Assembly: GCF_038957035.1 (NCBI RefSeq) | Contig: NZ_CP152412.1 | Coordinates: 5,700,501 to 5,764,500, forward strand | Direction of reading: 5' to 3' | From: Bradyrhizobium sp. B097 | GTDB taxonomy: Bacteria > Pseudomonadota > Alphaproteobacteria > Rhizobiales > Xanthobacteraceae | Length of the DNA stretch: 64,000 nt | In this document: in pieces, positions 37,324-44,995 of the stretch | How the letters are laid out: every line of letters starts with the position of its first letter | Numbering within the stretch: position 1 is the first letter of the stretch | The notes under the pieces: generated by a model | What the model was told of the DNA's origin: nothing | The model's database searches: none | What the model saw: only the letters and a program-made list of their open reading frames with translations | Translations under genes and position numbers: made by a program

Positions 37324-38574
37324 TCAGCTCTTCTCGACCAGGCCCTTTTCGGTGCAGGACTGCCCGGGATAGGCCGCGTACGGCACCGGCTTCAGCCAAT
37401 CTTTGGCCTCGACGAGAATCTCGAACTGGCCGTTCGACTTCGCCTGCGCGATCTTGGGCCACAGCCAGGTGTGCAGATTCTCCGACTCGATCCGGACCTT
37501 GCCCTGCGGCGCGATCACTTCCTGGCCCTTGACCGCGTCGCGGATGTTCGGCGGCGTGAGATCGCTGGTCGCGAGCTTCTCGACCGCCTGCTTGAACAGG
37601 TAGGTCTGGAAGTAGCAGGCCTCCGAGACGAAATGCGTCACCTTGTCGGCGCCCCAGCGCTTCTTGTAGGCCTCGACGAATTTCTCGTTCTCGGGCGACT
37701 TGTGCACCATGAAGTACGGCGCCGAGGTGAAGTGACCGGCGGCAGCCTCTCCGCCCATCGCCGCGACCTCGTTTTCGGAGGTCGTCAGGCTCGCCATCGG
37801 CATCTTCTCAGGATCGAGACCGGCAGCCTTGTACTGACGATGCAGTGCGACCACGGAATCGCCGACCACGGTGGAGAAGATCACGTTCGGCTGCGTCGAG
37901 CGGATCTTGTTGATGACGGAAGAGAATTCGGAATGGCCGAGCGGCACATATTCCTCCGCCACGACCTCGCCGCCGAGTTTCTCGAGCAGCTTCTTGCAGT
38001 AGTTGTTCTCTTCCTTCGGATAGATGTAGTTGGAGCCGATCAGATAGAACTTCTTACCGAACTTCTTGACCAGCCAGGGCACGAATTCGTCCTGCTGCTG
38101 GTTCGGCACCGCGCCGGTGTAGATGACGTTCTTCGAGCACTCGCGGCCCTCATAGAGCGTCGGATACCAATAGAGGTTGTTCTGCCGCTCGAAGACCGGA
38201 AGCACCGCCTTGCGGCTCGCCGAGGTATAGGAGCCGAACACGCTCACGCATTTGTCGCCGACGACGAGCTTGCGCGCCTTCTCCGAGAAGGTCGCCGGAT
38301 CCGACGCAGGATCCTCGACGATCGGCACGATCTTGCTGCCCTTGATGCCGCCGGCGGCGTTGATTTCCTCGATCGCAAGCAGCGTCGCCTTGTTGAGCGA
38401 TTCCTCGATGATCGCGGTCGTTCCCGTCAGCGAGAACAGCACGCCGACCTTGATCTCGCCGCCGGCCGCGTAAGCGAGGTCGGCGTTCTTGATCCAGATA
38501 TGCGGCAGTCCGGCGCCGGCAAATGCACCAAGCGCCGCGGTATTCCTCAGCAAAGTCCGCCGTGAAATGCTCAT
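37324..38574 (-). CDS. Tat-exported amide/urea-type ABC substrate-binding protein (operon 2)
   Basis: A 416-residue binding protein of the UrtA/AmiC branch. The N-terminus MSISRRTLLRNTAALGAFAG is a twin-arginine signal, so it is probably folded before export. The mature part shows IKVGVLFSLTGTTAIIEESL, the SYTSASRKAVLPVFERQNNLYWYPTLYEGRECSKNVIYTGA hinge block and a C-terminal KPVPYAAYPGQSC. It is the first gene after the terminator-bearing leader and so the first whose transcription would depend on antitermination. It is clearly related to the cytosolic sensor at 39340-40494, which shares the hinge block but has no signal. Confidence 0.92.
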   Translation of the reverse strand: MSISRRTLLRNTAALGAFAGAGLPHIWIKNADLAYAAGGEIKVGVLFSLTGTTAIIEESLNKATLLAIEEINAAGGIKGSKIVPIVEDPASDPATFSEKARKLVVGDKCVSVFGSYTSASRKAVLPVFERQNNLYWYPTLYEGRECSKNVIYTGAVPNQQQDEFVPWLVKKFGKKFYLIGSNYIYPKEENNYCKKLLEKLGGEVVAEEYVPLGHSEFSSVINKIRSTQPNVIFSTVVGDSVVALHRQYKAAGLDPEKMPMASLTTSENEVAAMGGEAAAGHFTSAPYFMVHKSPENEKFVEAYKKRWGADKVTHFVSEACYFQTYLFKQAVEKLATSDLTPPNIRDAVKGQEVIAPQGKVRIESENLHTWLWPKIAQAKSNGQFEILVEAKDWLKPVPYAAYPGQSCTEKGLVEKS

Positions 38575-38595
38575 CCCTAGCTCCCTTCAGGACTG

Positions 38596-38648
38596 AAAAA
38601 ACAAAAAGCCCTCCCGATGCGCGCTTACGCGAGCATTGGGAGGGCTTT
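38596..38648 (-). terminator. Intrinsic terminator in the ANTAR-type leader of amide operon 2
   Basis: On the minus strand AAAGCCCTCCC pairs with GGGAGGGCTTT, with further pairing inside (ATGC/GCAT and CGC/GCG around GTAA). The stem is followed by a T-rich run (TTTTTGTTTTTT). It stands between the ANTAR gene stop (38702) and the binding-protein start (38574), exactly where an ANTAR protein would act to permit read-through. Confidence 0.88.
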
Positions 38649-38700
38649 GTTGCCGGTTGTGTCGAAGGCGGCTCTGTCGCCGCCGGCCCCGCTATTGGGG
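38643..38700 (-). promoter_or_regulatory. Tandem hexaloop stem-loops, probable ANTAR target RNA
   Basis: Reading the minus strand from the ANTAR stop codon there are three stems with six-base loops: GCCCC-AATAGC-GGGGC (38685-38700), GGCGGC-GACAGA-GCCGCC (38667-38684) and GGC-AACAAA-GCC (38643-38654). The last two have near-identical loops, and the 3' arm of the last is part of the terminator's 5' arm, so it and the terminator exclude each other. That is the known ANTAR arrangement. The published loop rule (A at 1, G at 4) is not met exactly. Confidence 0.65.
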
Positions 38701-38701
38701 C

Positions 38702-39343
38702 TTACTGTTGATGATCGTAGCCAAGCAGTTCGAACGAGTCAACAATCGCCGCGGCGACTGCACTTGCCGACACGCGACGATCCATCGCCTGTCGTCTGAT
38801 GAAGCCATAGGCTTCGGTTTCCGGCATCTGCCGCGTCGCCATCAGGATGGCTTTGGCGCGTTCCACCGTGCGCATCGAGCGCAGATTGTCGTCGAGCTTC
38901 TCGATCTTGCTGCGGAGCCGCCGTTCGTAGCTGAACTGGCTGCGCGCCAGCACGAGGCTGGACAGCACTGCATTCTGCGTGAACGGCCGCGGCAGAACGG
39001 CGTTCGGCGTTGCATGACACAGCGCATCGGCGTGAACGGCTTCCGTCGCCGGCAGGATCACGACCAGTGCGGAACGCGCATCGCCGGGAATCCACGGCAG
39101 GCGCCGCGCCAGATCCGGCGAATATTCGCAGTACACCACGTCGGCATCGGCCGGCACGCTCTCCGGCATCGGCCAGACCTGACGCACCCGCATCCTGAAC
39201 CGCTGCAATTCGCGCAACAACATGCCGACCTGATCGTCGACCGGCGCAACCACGACGGCCGACAGATCGGCAAGTTCCTGAACCATGGTCTTGCGTCCGC
39301 CGACGTCTCGGCTCAGCGACGGCTTACGCGACTGCTCGTTCAT
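38702..39343 (-). CDS. amiR: AmiR-like ANTAR-domain antiterminator (operon 2)
   Basis: A 213-residue protein with a degenerate receiver-like N-terminal domain, a helical linker (YERRLRSKIEKLDDNLRSM) and a C-terminal ANTAR domain with the expected RAKAILMATRQMPETEAYGFIRRQAMDRR pattern, including the AKAILM helix and the aromatic before IRRQAM. It should bind leader RNA as a dimer and block terminator formation. The start at 39343 (MNEQSRK) overlaps the sensor stop as ATGA. A strong terminator and hexaloops lie immediately downstream, so its target is probably the leader of its own operon. Confidence 0.9.
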   Translation of the reverse strand: MNEQSRKPSLSRDVGGRKTMVQELADLSAVVVAPVDDQVGMLLRELQRFRMRVRQVWPMPESVPADADVVYCEYSPDLARRLPWIPGDARSALVVILPATEAVHADALCHATPNAVLPRPFTQNAVLSSLVLARSQFSYERRLRSKIEKLDDNLRSMRTVERAKAILMATRQMPETEAYGFIRRQAMDRRVSASAVAAAIVDSFELLGYDHQQ

Positions 39344-40494
39344 TGGACGCTTCCTGTTTGCGTTGCACGACCATACCCGATCAGGAACGGATCCGCATGC
39401 ACCGGCTCCTTCGACTGGCTGACCACATCGAACTGTCCCTGGCGGTTGGCGCGTCCGATGCGTGTCCACAAATCGGTATGGCCCGACATCGGGTTGACGG
39501 TGACGGCACCTTGCGGTGCATCAAAGCTGGTGCCGAACACCATCGAGCGAAGCACTTCCGTATCGAGCGAATTGACCTGCTCGAGCGCCTTCGCAAACAG
39601 ATGCAGCTGGAAATAGGAGGCCTCTGCGCACATGTTGGTCGAGATATCGGCGCCGAACCGCTTCTTAAAGCGCTGCACAAACGCGCTGTTGGCGCTGCCC
39701 TCGACGCCCTGGAAATAGGATGCCGCGGTGACATGTCCTTCGCCGACGTCGAAACCCATGGCGGCGATTTCGGCTTCCGTCGTGGTCAGGCTGGCGATCG
39801 GCACTTGCTTTGGATCGAGCCCGACATTCGCGTAGGCCTGATAAAGGAAGACCGTGCCTTCCCCCACGACGGTCGAGAAGATCACGTCGGGCCTGACCCG
39901 CTTGATGTCCTGGATGATCGGGACAAAGTCCTGCCAGCGCGCGTAGACATTGACGTAGCGCTCACCCACGACCGAGCCGCCATTGCTCTTCAGCAGCTCC
40001 CGCATCACCCGGTTGGACTCGCGCGGATAGATGTAGTCCGACCCCACGAAATAAAATCGTGTTCCGAACGTATCCATCAAATAGCGGCACAGCGCGAGGC
40101 TGTTCTGATTCGGCGAGGCGCCGGTGTAGATGACGTTCGGCGACGCCTCGAAACCCTCATAGAGCGTCGGGTACCAGAGCAGGCCGTTCAGCCGTTCGAC
40201 CACCGGCAGCACCGCCTTGCGGCTCGACGAGGTGTAGCAGCCGAATATAGTGCTGACCTGATCCTCCACCATCAACCGTTTGGCGTAGTGGCCATAGGCG
40301 GCCGAGTCCGAGCCAGGGTCGTAGGCGACGGGAACCAGCTCGCGGCCGCAGACCCCGCCTCCCTCGTTCACCTCCTCGATCGCAAGCTGCGTGCCCTGAT
40401 ACTGGGTCTCCTCGATCACCGACATGAAGCCGGTTCGCGAGAACAGCACGCCTATCCGCCACGGAGCGGAGGTCGCTTGGGTAAGGTTCGACAT
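39340..40494 (-). CDS. amiC: AmiC-like cytosolic amide sensor / negative regulator (operon 2)
   Basis: A 384-residue protein with the substrate-binding-protein fold (WRIGVLFSRTGFMSVIEETQ; CYTSSSRKAVLPVVERLNGLLWYPTLYEGFEASPNVIYTGASPNQN) but no signal peptide. This matches AmiC, which binds amide in the cytoplasm and releases AmiR. The start at 40494 (MSNLTQ) has GAGGG a few bases upstream. It is the first gene of a minus-strand run that extends to 27036. Overlap with the ANTAR gene supports formation of an AmiC-AmiR complex. The inducer is probably a short amide; the exact one is unknown. Confidence 0.88.
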   Translation of the reverse strand: MSNLTQATSAPWRIGVLFSRTGFMSVIEETQYQGTQLAIEEVNEGGGVCGRELVPVAYDPGSDSAAYGHYAKRLMVEDQVSTIFGCYTSSSRKAVLPVVERLNGLLWYPTLYEGFEASPNVIYTGASPNQNSLALCRYLMDTFGTRFYFVGSDYIYPRESNRVMRELLKSNGGSVVGERYVNVYARWQDFVPIIQDIKRVRPDVIFSTVVGEGTVFLYQAYANVGLDPKQVPIASLTTTEAEIAAMGFDVGEGHVTAASYFQGVEGSANSAFVQRFKKRFGADISTNMCAEASYFQLHLFAKALEQVNSLDTEVLRSMVFGTSFDAPQGAVTVNPMSGHTDLWTRIGRANRQGQFDVVSQSKEPVHADPFLIGYGRATQTGSVQ

Positions 40495-40684
40495 GATCAG
40501 GCCCTCGACAGAATTGGAGGGACGAGAGGGATTATTGTTCTTGTTGCTCTCGAACAGCATTGCCGGGGGCGGAAGATTGCATGTCATCTGCCGCGAGACA
40601 AGGACCCAGGCAGCTCATCCTGTCAGCGGCGCTGACGCGAAAGCAGGCAAACCAGATGTCGCCCGCAAATGATCACAGGTGCAG

Positions 40685-40715
40685 CGGTCTATGGACCGTC
40701 TATCTCCGGTAGACG
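40685..40715. promoter_or_regulatory. Overlapping inverted repeats upstream of amide operon 2
   Basis: CGGTC-TATG-GACCG (40685-40698) overlaps CGTCTA-N7-TAGACG (40697-40715) in the 274-base region before the sensor gene. Candidate operator or start of the leader; no promoter boxes were assigned. Nothing else was recognised between 40495 and 40768. Confidence 0.3.
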
Positions 40716-40768
40716 CGCGATCGATTGCCCGTATCAGGCGCAGGGATCGATAGTAACTCCGGGGAAAC

Positions 40769-41218
40769 CTACGCCCGGCGCCATTGCAGCAAGGAGAAAG
40801 GCGGATCGGACTCCGGGTGATGCTCGAAGACCCCTTCGACATCTGCGCCCATTGCAACCGCCTGTTCGGGATCGCCGAGCAGATTGCCGACCATGCGAAT
40901 GCCGCCGGCATGCGGCAATTCGACAAGCACCGCGATGTACGGTCCACGCCCCTTCAGCGCCGCATGCGACGGATGCCACACGCGCTCCCAGCTGAAGATC
41001 CGGCCGCGCGGCGCGACCTCGGTCCAGACCGGGTCGAAGGCGTGGCAGCGGTGGCAGAGCCATTCGGGTCCGAACTGCCACGTGGCGCAGCGGCCGCAGC
41101 GTTGCACCAACAGCTTGCCCTGACGCAATCCTTCCCAGTAAGGCGCAGAGAGGCCGTCAGGTTCTGCAACCGGGATCGGCAGGCCTGCCGGGAGATAGCG
41201 CGCGCTCGGCTTGCTCAT
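40769..41218 (-). CDS. DUF35 OB-fold protein with zinc ribbon, partner of the thiolase-like protein
   Basis: A 149-residue protein with a rubredoxin-like zinc ribbon (CGRC, 11 residues, CHRC) followed by an OB fold (GRIFSWERVWHPSHAALKGRGPYIAVLVELPHAGGIRMVGNLL). Such DUF35 proteins bind acyl-CoA and form complexes with thiolases or thiolase-like aldolases encoded next to them. Here the gene overlaps the thiolase gene by four bases (ATGA), so a complex is very likely. It is the last gene of the MarR-linked Rieske/CoA operon. Confidence 0.88.
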   Translation of the reverse strand: MSKPSARYLPAGLPIPVAEPDGLSAPYWEGLRQGKLLVQRCGRCATWQFGPEWLCHRCHAFDPVWTEVAPRGRIFSWERVWHPSHAALKGRGPYIAVLVELPHAGGIRMVGNLLGDPEQAVAMGADVEGVFEHHPESDPPFSLLQWRRA

Positions 41219-42411
41219 AAGGTGGCCTCCGAACCCAAGATGAGGTTGCTCGCGGGAGAGACCATCGGACCTCCGATGACCATTGCGACGTCGCTGCATC
41301 GAGCCTGGCTCGTCGAGGTGCCGCGCACCTGGCGAACCGCTTCCAGCACGAGCTCAAAACCATGCATGTAGCATTCGGCGAGGTTGCCGCCGCTGGTGTT
41401 GAGCGGCAGCCGCCCCGACGGCGCGATCAGGTTCTCGAATGTCAGGAAGTCGTTGGCCTCCTCAGGCTTGAAGAACCCGTGCTCCGCCAGCGCCATCACG
41501 ACACCGCCGGTGAAATTCTCGTACGCCTGGACCACGCCGACATCGGCCGGCCCTACTCCGGCCATGCGGTAAAGGTCGGGCGCGACGGTGTCGAAGCTCG
41601 CCGTGGCGTAGAGCGGCGCGTTGTGCGCCGTCGCCGCGGCGCGATGTCCGGATCCGAAGGCGGCACCGAGCAGATAGGCCGGTTTATTTCGGAATTCTGC
41701 GGCGCGCTCCGCCGATACCAGCAGCAATGCCGCCGCGCCGTCATTTTCCATGCAGCAATCGTAGAGATGGAACGGCTCCACGATCCAGCGCGAGGCATCG
41801 TATTTCTCGACGTCCAGCGGCCTGCCATGCATCACGGCGCGCGGGTTGGCCTGGGCGTGGTGATAGGAGGCGAGCGCGATCGCGCGCAACGCCTCTTGCC
41901 GTACGCCGTGCTCGTGCATGTAGCGCTGCACCCGCATGGCAAAACGCTGCGGCGGCGCCAACACACCATAAGGCATCAGGTAGGACCGTTCGCCCGAAAC
42001 CGTGTGGATGCCGCCCGCCTGTCCGAACCGGCCATATTGGCCCTGCGCCAATGAGCGGAACACCACGACACAATCGGCGAGGCCCGCGACGATCGAGGCC
42101 GCCGCGTTGGCAACCGCAGCACAGCAACCGCCGCCGCCTCCACCCCATTGCATGGTCGCTGAACGCAATCGATGCGTACCCAGCGCCGCGGCCAGCCGCG
42201 AGGCCTCGCTGCGATCGTCGCTGTAGGACGAGAACCCGTCGATCTCGCGGGGATCGAGGCCAGCGTCCTCGCACGCCGCCAGAATGGCTTTCAGCGCGAG
42301 CTTGAATTCCGGGTCGGGAGAAGCGCCGTGGCGACAATATTCGGTTTCACCGATCCCAATCACGGCCACACGCCCCCGCAGCGTCCGCTGGTCTCGCCCG
42401 CGCGCCGTCAC
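41215..42411 (-). CDS. Thiolase-superfamily protein (SCP2-thiolase/Ltp2-like)
   Basis: A 398-residue protein of the non-canonical thiolase group. Visible blocks are VAVIGIGETEYCRHG at the N-terminus, MQWGGGGGGCCAAVANAAASIV in the nucleophile region, ASYHHAQANPRAVM, and NTSGGNLAECYMHGFELVLEAVRQVRG near the C-terminus. The usual C-terminal CxG and the GGHP histidine motif are altered, so it may be a thiolase-like aldolase rather than a true thiolase; relatives with a DUF35 partner do this in steroid side-chain breakdown. It starts with GTG at 42411, overlapping the CoA-transferase stop by four bases. Substrate unknown. Confidence 0.87.
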   Translation of the reverse strand: MTARGRDQRTLRGRVAVIGIGETEYCRHGASPDPEFKLALKAILAACEDAGLDPREIDGFSSYSDDRSEASRLAAALGTHRLRSATMQWGGGGGGCCAAVANAAASIVAGLADCVVVFRSLAQGQYGRFGQAGGIHTVSGERSYLMPYGVLAPPQRFAMRVQRYMHEHGVRQEALRAIALASYHHAQANPRAVMHGRPLDVEKYDASRWIVEPFHLYDCCMENDGAAALLLVSAERAAEFRNKPAYLLGAAFGSGHRAAATAHNAPLYATASFDTVAPDLYRMAGVGPADVGVVQAYENFTGGVVMALAEHGFFKPEEANDFLTFENLIAPSGRLPLNTSGGNLAECYMHGFELVLEAVRQVRGTSTSQARCSDVAMVIGGPMVSPASNLILGSEATL

Positions 42412-43691
42412 GGCTTGGCATCCTGTCGCGAGGGCTGGCTGCCGAAGGCACCGCCTGCGGCAAGGCGCGCGATCTCCGCCTCATCGTAGCCGAGCAACTC
42501 ACGGAGGACATTCTCGGTGTGCTGCCCGACGGCCGGTGCCGCGACGGGATCAACGATCGGCGTCCGCGAATAGCGGATCGGCAGGTTCACGTTCGGCACC
42601 CAACCCACCGTCTCGTGCGGGATCCGGGTGACGATCCCGCGCTCCCTTGCCTCCGGGGAGCGGATCGCTTCGCCGACGGTGCGTACCTGACCGCAGGGCA
42701 CCCCGGCCGCCCGCATTCGCGATTGCCAGTGCGACCAGGGCTGCTGCGCAAAGGCGGCGCCAAGGATCGCGAACAGCTCCTCGCGCCGGCGGATTCGATC
42801 CGGGCCGGTTGCATAGATCTCGGCCGCCGCGAGGTCCTCGCGCTCGAGAACCTGCGCCATCAGGCGTTGGAAGATCTTGTCGTTGCCGCAGTTGATATAG
42901 AAGGCGCAATCGCTGGCCAGGAACACACCCGACGGACAGGTGTCCGGGCTGGTGTTGCCGCTTCGCTTCGGATCGGTGCCGCTGAAGAGCGACTGCATGG
43001 TCGCGTAGCCGGTCATCAGGACGGCATTCTCGAACAACGACACCTCGATGGCCTGGCCCTGCCCGCTCCGCTCGCGCGCGAACAACGCGCCAAGGATCGC
43101 ATTGCTGGCCATCATCGCGGTGCTGATATCCATCACCGGTGACAACGCGCGCACGCCCTCCCGGTCGGCATAGCCGTTCATAGAGACAAAACCGCTCTCG
43201 ACCTGCGCGATCGGATCGAAGCCGAGCCGGTCCGAAAATGCCCCGTCACGGCCATAGGCCGACACCGAGCAATAGACGATCTCGGGCTTGATCTTGTGGC
43301 AGCTCTCATAGTCGAGCCCCAGCCGTGCCATCACATCAGCCGAAAAATTCTCGACGAGGACGTCCGCCGTCGCGATCAGCTCGCGCGCGACCTTCAGGCC
43401 CTCCGGCGATTTGAGATCGAGGGCAACGCTGCGCTTGTTGCGGTTGGTCCAGAGGAACGGCGCGCCGTGCCTGAGATCGGGATGCACCGGGGGATAACGG
43501 CGCAAATCGTCACCGCGGCCCGGCGCTTCGATCTTGATTACCTCGGCGCCCATGTCGGCAAGGATCATGGTCGCAAACGGTCCCGCGATGAAATGCGAGA
43601 AATCGATCACCCGGACCCCCTCGAGCGCCCTTGGCGCATCGACAGGGCGCGGCGTGTGCTCGGGGAAGTCGGCTTCAAGCTGATCCAGCAT
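42408..43691 (-). CDS. Class III acyl-CoA transferase (CaiB/BaiF/Frc family), Rieske operon
   Basis: A 427-residue enzyme from the ATG at 43691 (MLDQLEADFPEH). The family's N-terminal block LEGVRVIDFSHFIAGPFATMILADMGAEVIKIE is present, followed by FLWTNRNKRSVALDLKSPEG and the VENFSADVMARLGL segment. These enzymes move CoA between carboxylates, activating an acid for degradation. An in-frame extension upstream to 43847 overlaps the binding-protein gene and looks non-native. A second, distinct member lies at 48342-49535. Position before the thiolase suggests it activates the pathway acid. Confidence 0.9.
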   Translation of the reverse strand: MLDQLEADFPEHTPRPVDAPRALEGVRVIDFSHFIAGPFATMILADMGAEVIKIEAPGRGDDLRRYPPVHPDLRHGAPFLWTNRNKRSVALDLKSPEGLKVARELIATADVLVENFSADVMARLGLDYESCHKIKPEIVYCSVSAYGRDGAFSDRLGFDPIAQVESGFVSMNGYADREGVRALSPVMDISTAMMASNAILGALFARERSGQGQAIEVSLFENAVLMTGYATMQSLFSGTDPKRSGNTSPDTCPSGVFLASDCAFYINCGNDKIFQRLMAQVLEREDLAAAEIYATGPDRIRRREELFAILGAAFAQQPWSHWQSRMRAAGVPCGQVRTVGEAIRSPEARERGIVTRIPHETVGWVPNVNLPIRYSRTPIVDPVAAPAVGQHTENVLRELLGYDEAEIARLAAGGAFGSQPSRQDAKP

Positions 43692-43744
43692 CGGGACATC
43701 CGTCAGTTTGAGAAGTGTTGATCCGAGGGCCGCAGCCGTCGTCG

Positions 43745-44968
43745 TCAATTGCTCTTGGGCGGCTCGACGAGCGAGCATCCGCCCTGGTCGAGCGGCCGAA
43801 ACGCCTCCGGACCGGACAGCACGCCGACCTGCTCCAGCAGGTCCCACTTGCTCTTCGACGCATTCGGGCTCTTCACTTTGAAGATGTACATGTTGTGAAT
43901 GGCGCGGCCGTCCGCGCGCACCACGACCGGCCCGAACAAGGCGTCGTCGATCGGCTTCTCCTTCAACTTCTGGATCACGGCCGGCGCGTCATTGGTTCCT
44001 GCCGCCAACGCCGCGTTGAGATAGGCCAGCACCGACGAGTAGACGCCGGCGTGGAACGCGGTCGGCAATTGCCCGCGCTGACGTGCGCTGAACCTGGCCG
44101 ACCAGGCACGGCTGGCATCGTTGAGGCCCCAGTAGAACGGCTGGGTGATGATCAGTCCTTCGCCGACCGCAAGTCCGCTGGACTCGACATCGTTGGTGGT
44201 GGTCAACAGCGCCGCGAAGGTGCGTCCGCTCTGCTTCAGCCCGAACTCGGCGGACTGCTTGATCAGGCTGACCGTGTCGCCGCCGGCGGTTGCGAACGCG
44301 ATCACGTCGGCGCCGGAGCTCTCGGCCTGCAGGATGAACGAGGCATAGTCCGCATTGTTGATCGGCACATTGACCGATCCGAGAACCGTGCCGCCGCCGG
44401 CGCCGATCACCGCCGTGCCGTCGCGCACCATCGACTTGCCGAGCGCATTGTCGGTCGCGATGAAGTACCATTTCTTGCCGCCGTGACGCACGAGATAGGC
44501 ACCGATCGTGTGCGAGGCCGCCCAGGTGTCGAAGGTCCACTGGATCGTGTTGGGCGAGCAGTATTTCCCGGTCAGGTCGGAGGACGCCGCACTCGATGCA
44601 ATCAGCGCCGCCTTGGTGCCGCGCACGACTTCGTTGACGGCGAGCCCGACGGCCGAGTTCGGCACGTCGGCGACCGCATCGACCTTCTCCTGATCGATCC
44701 AGCGGCGCGCGATTGCGGCGCCGACATCCGCCTTGTTCTGGTGATCGGCCGAGACGATCTCGACCTTGAAGTCCGGATGAAGCAGCATGAAATCCTCGGC
44801 AGCCATCCGGGCCGCCGTCACCGAACCTTCGCCGGCATTGTCCGAATAAGGGCCGGATGCGTCGTTGAGCACGCCGATCTTGAGGGAGCGCGCAGCGTCC
44901 GCCGACGCGGGCGAACTGGCGCAGGCGGCCAGCAGGACCACTCCGGCAATTTGCGAAAGATACTTCAT
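43745..44968 (-). CDS. Orphan branched-chain-type ABC substrate-binding (lipo)protein
   Basis: A binding protein of about 407 residues starting MKYLSQIAG. The signal peptide ends in LLAAC, which fits a lipobox, so it may be a lipoprotein. The mature part (SLKIGVLNDASGPYSDNAGEGSVTAARMAAEDF) is typical of the Leu/Ile/Val-binding family, in the group often found with aromatic-acid pathways. No permease or ATPase gene accompanies it in this operon; it may serve a transporter encoded elsewhere. It lies between the oxygenase reductase and the CoA-transferase, so the ligand is probably the pathway substrate. Confidence 0.88.
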   Translation of the reverse strand: MKYLSQIAGVVLLAACASSPASADAARSLKIGVLNDASGPYSDNAGEGSVTAARMAAEDFMLLHPDFKVEIVSADHQNKADVGAAIARRWIDQEKVDAVADVPNSAVGLAVNEVVRGTKAALIASSAASSDLTGKYCSPNTIQWTFDTWAASHTIGAYLVRHGGKKWYFIATDNALGKSMVRDGTAVIGAGGGTVLGSVNVPINNADYASFILQAESSGADVIAFATAGGDTVSLIKQSAEFGLKQSGRTFAALLTTTNDVESSGLAVGEGLIITQPFYWGLNDASRAWSARFSARQRGQLPTAFHAGVYSSVLAYLNAALAAGTNDAPAVIQKLKEKPIDDALFGPVVVRADGRAIHNMYIFKVKSPNASKSKWDLLEQVGVLSGPEAFRPLDQGGCSLVEPPKSN

Positions 44969-44995
44969 TGTTCCCACCCGTCGTATGTTGTTGTC

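Noticed and set aside
36187..38565. Plus-strand open frame of about 790 codons opposite the binding-protein and LivH-type genes
   Set aside because: Low-complexity Arg/Asp/His/Glu-rich product lying antisense to two well-supported genes and their gap; no recognisable motif or ribosome site.
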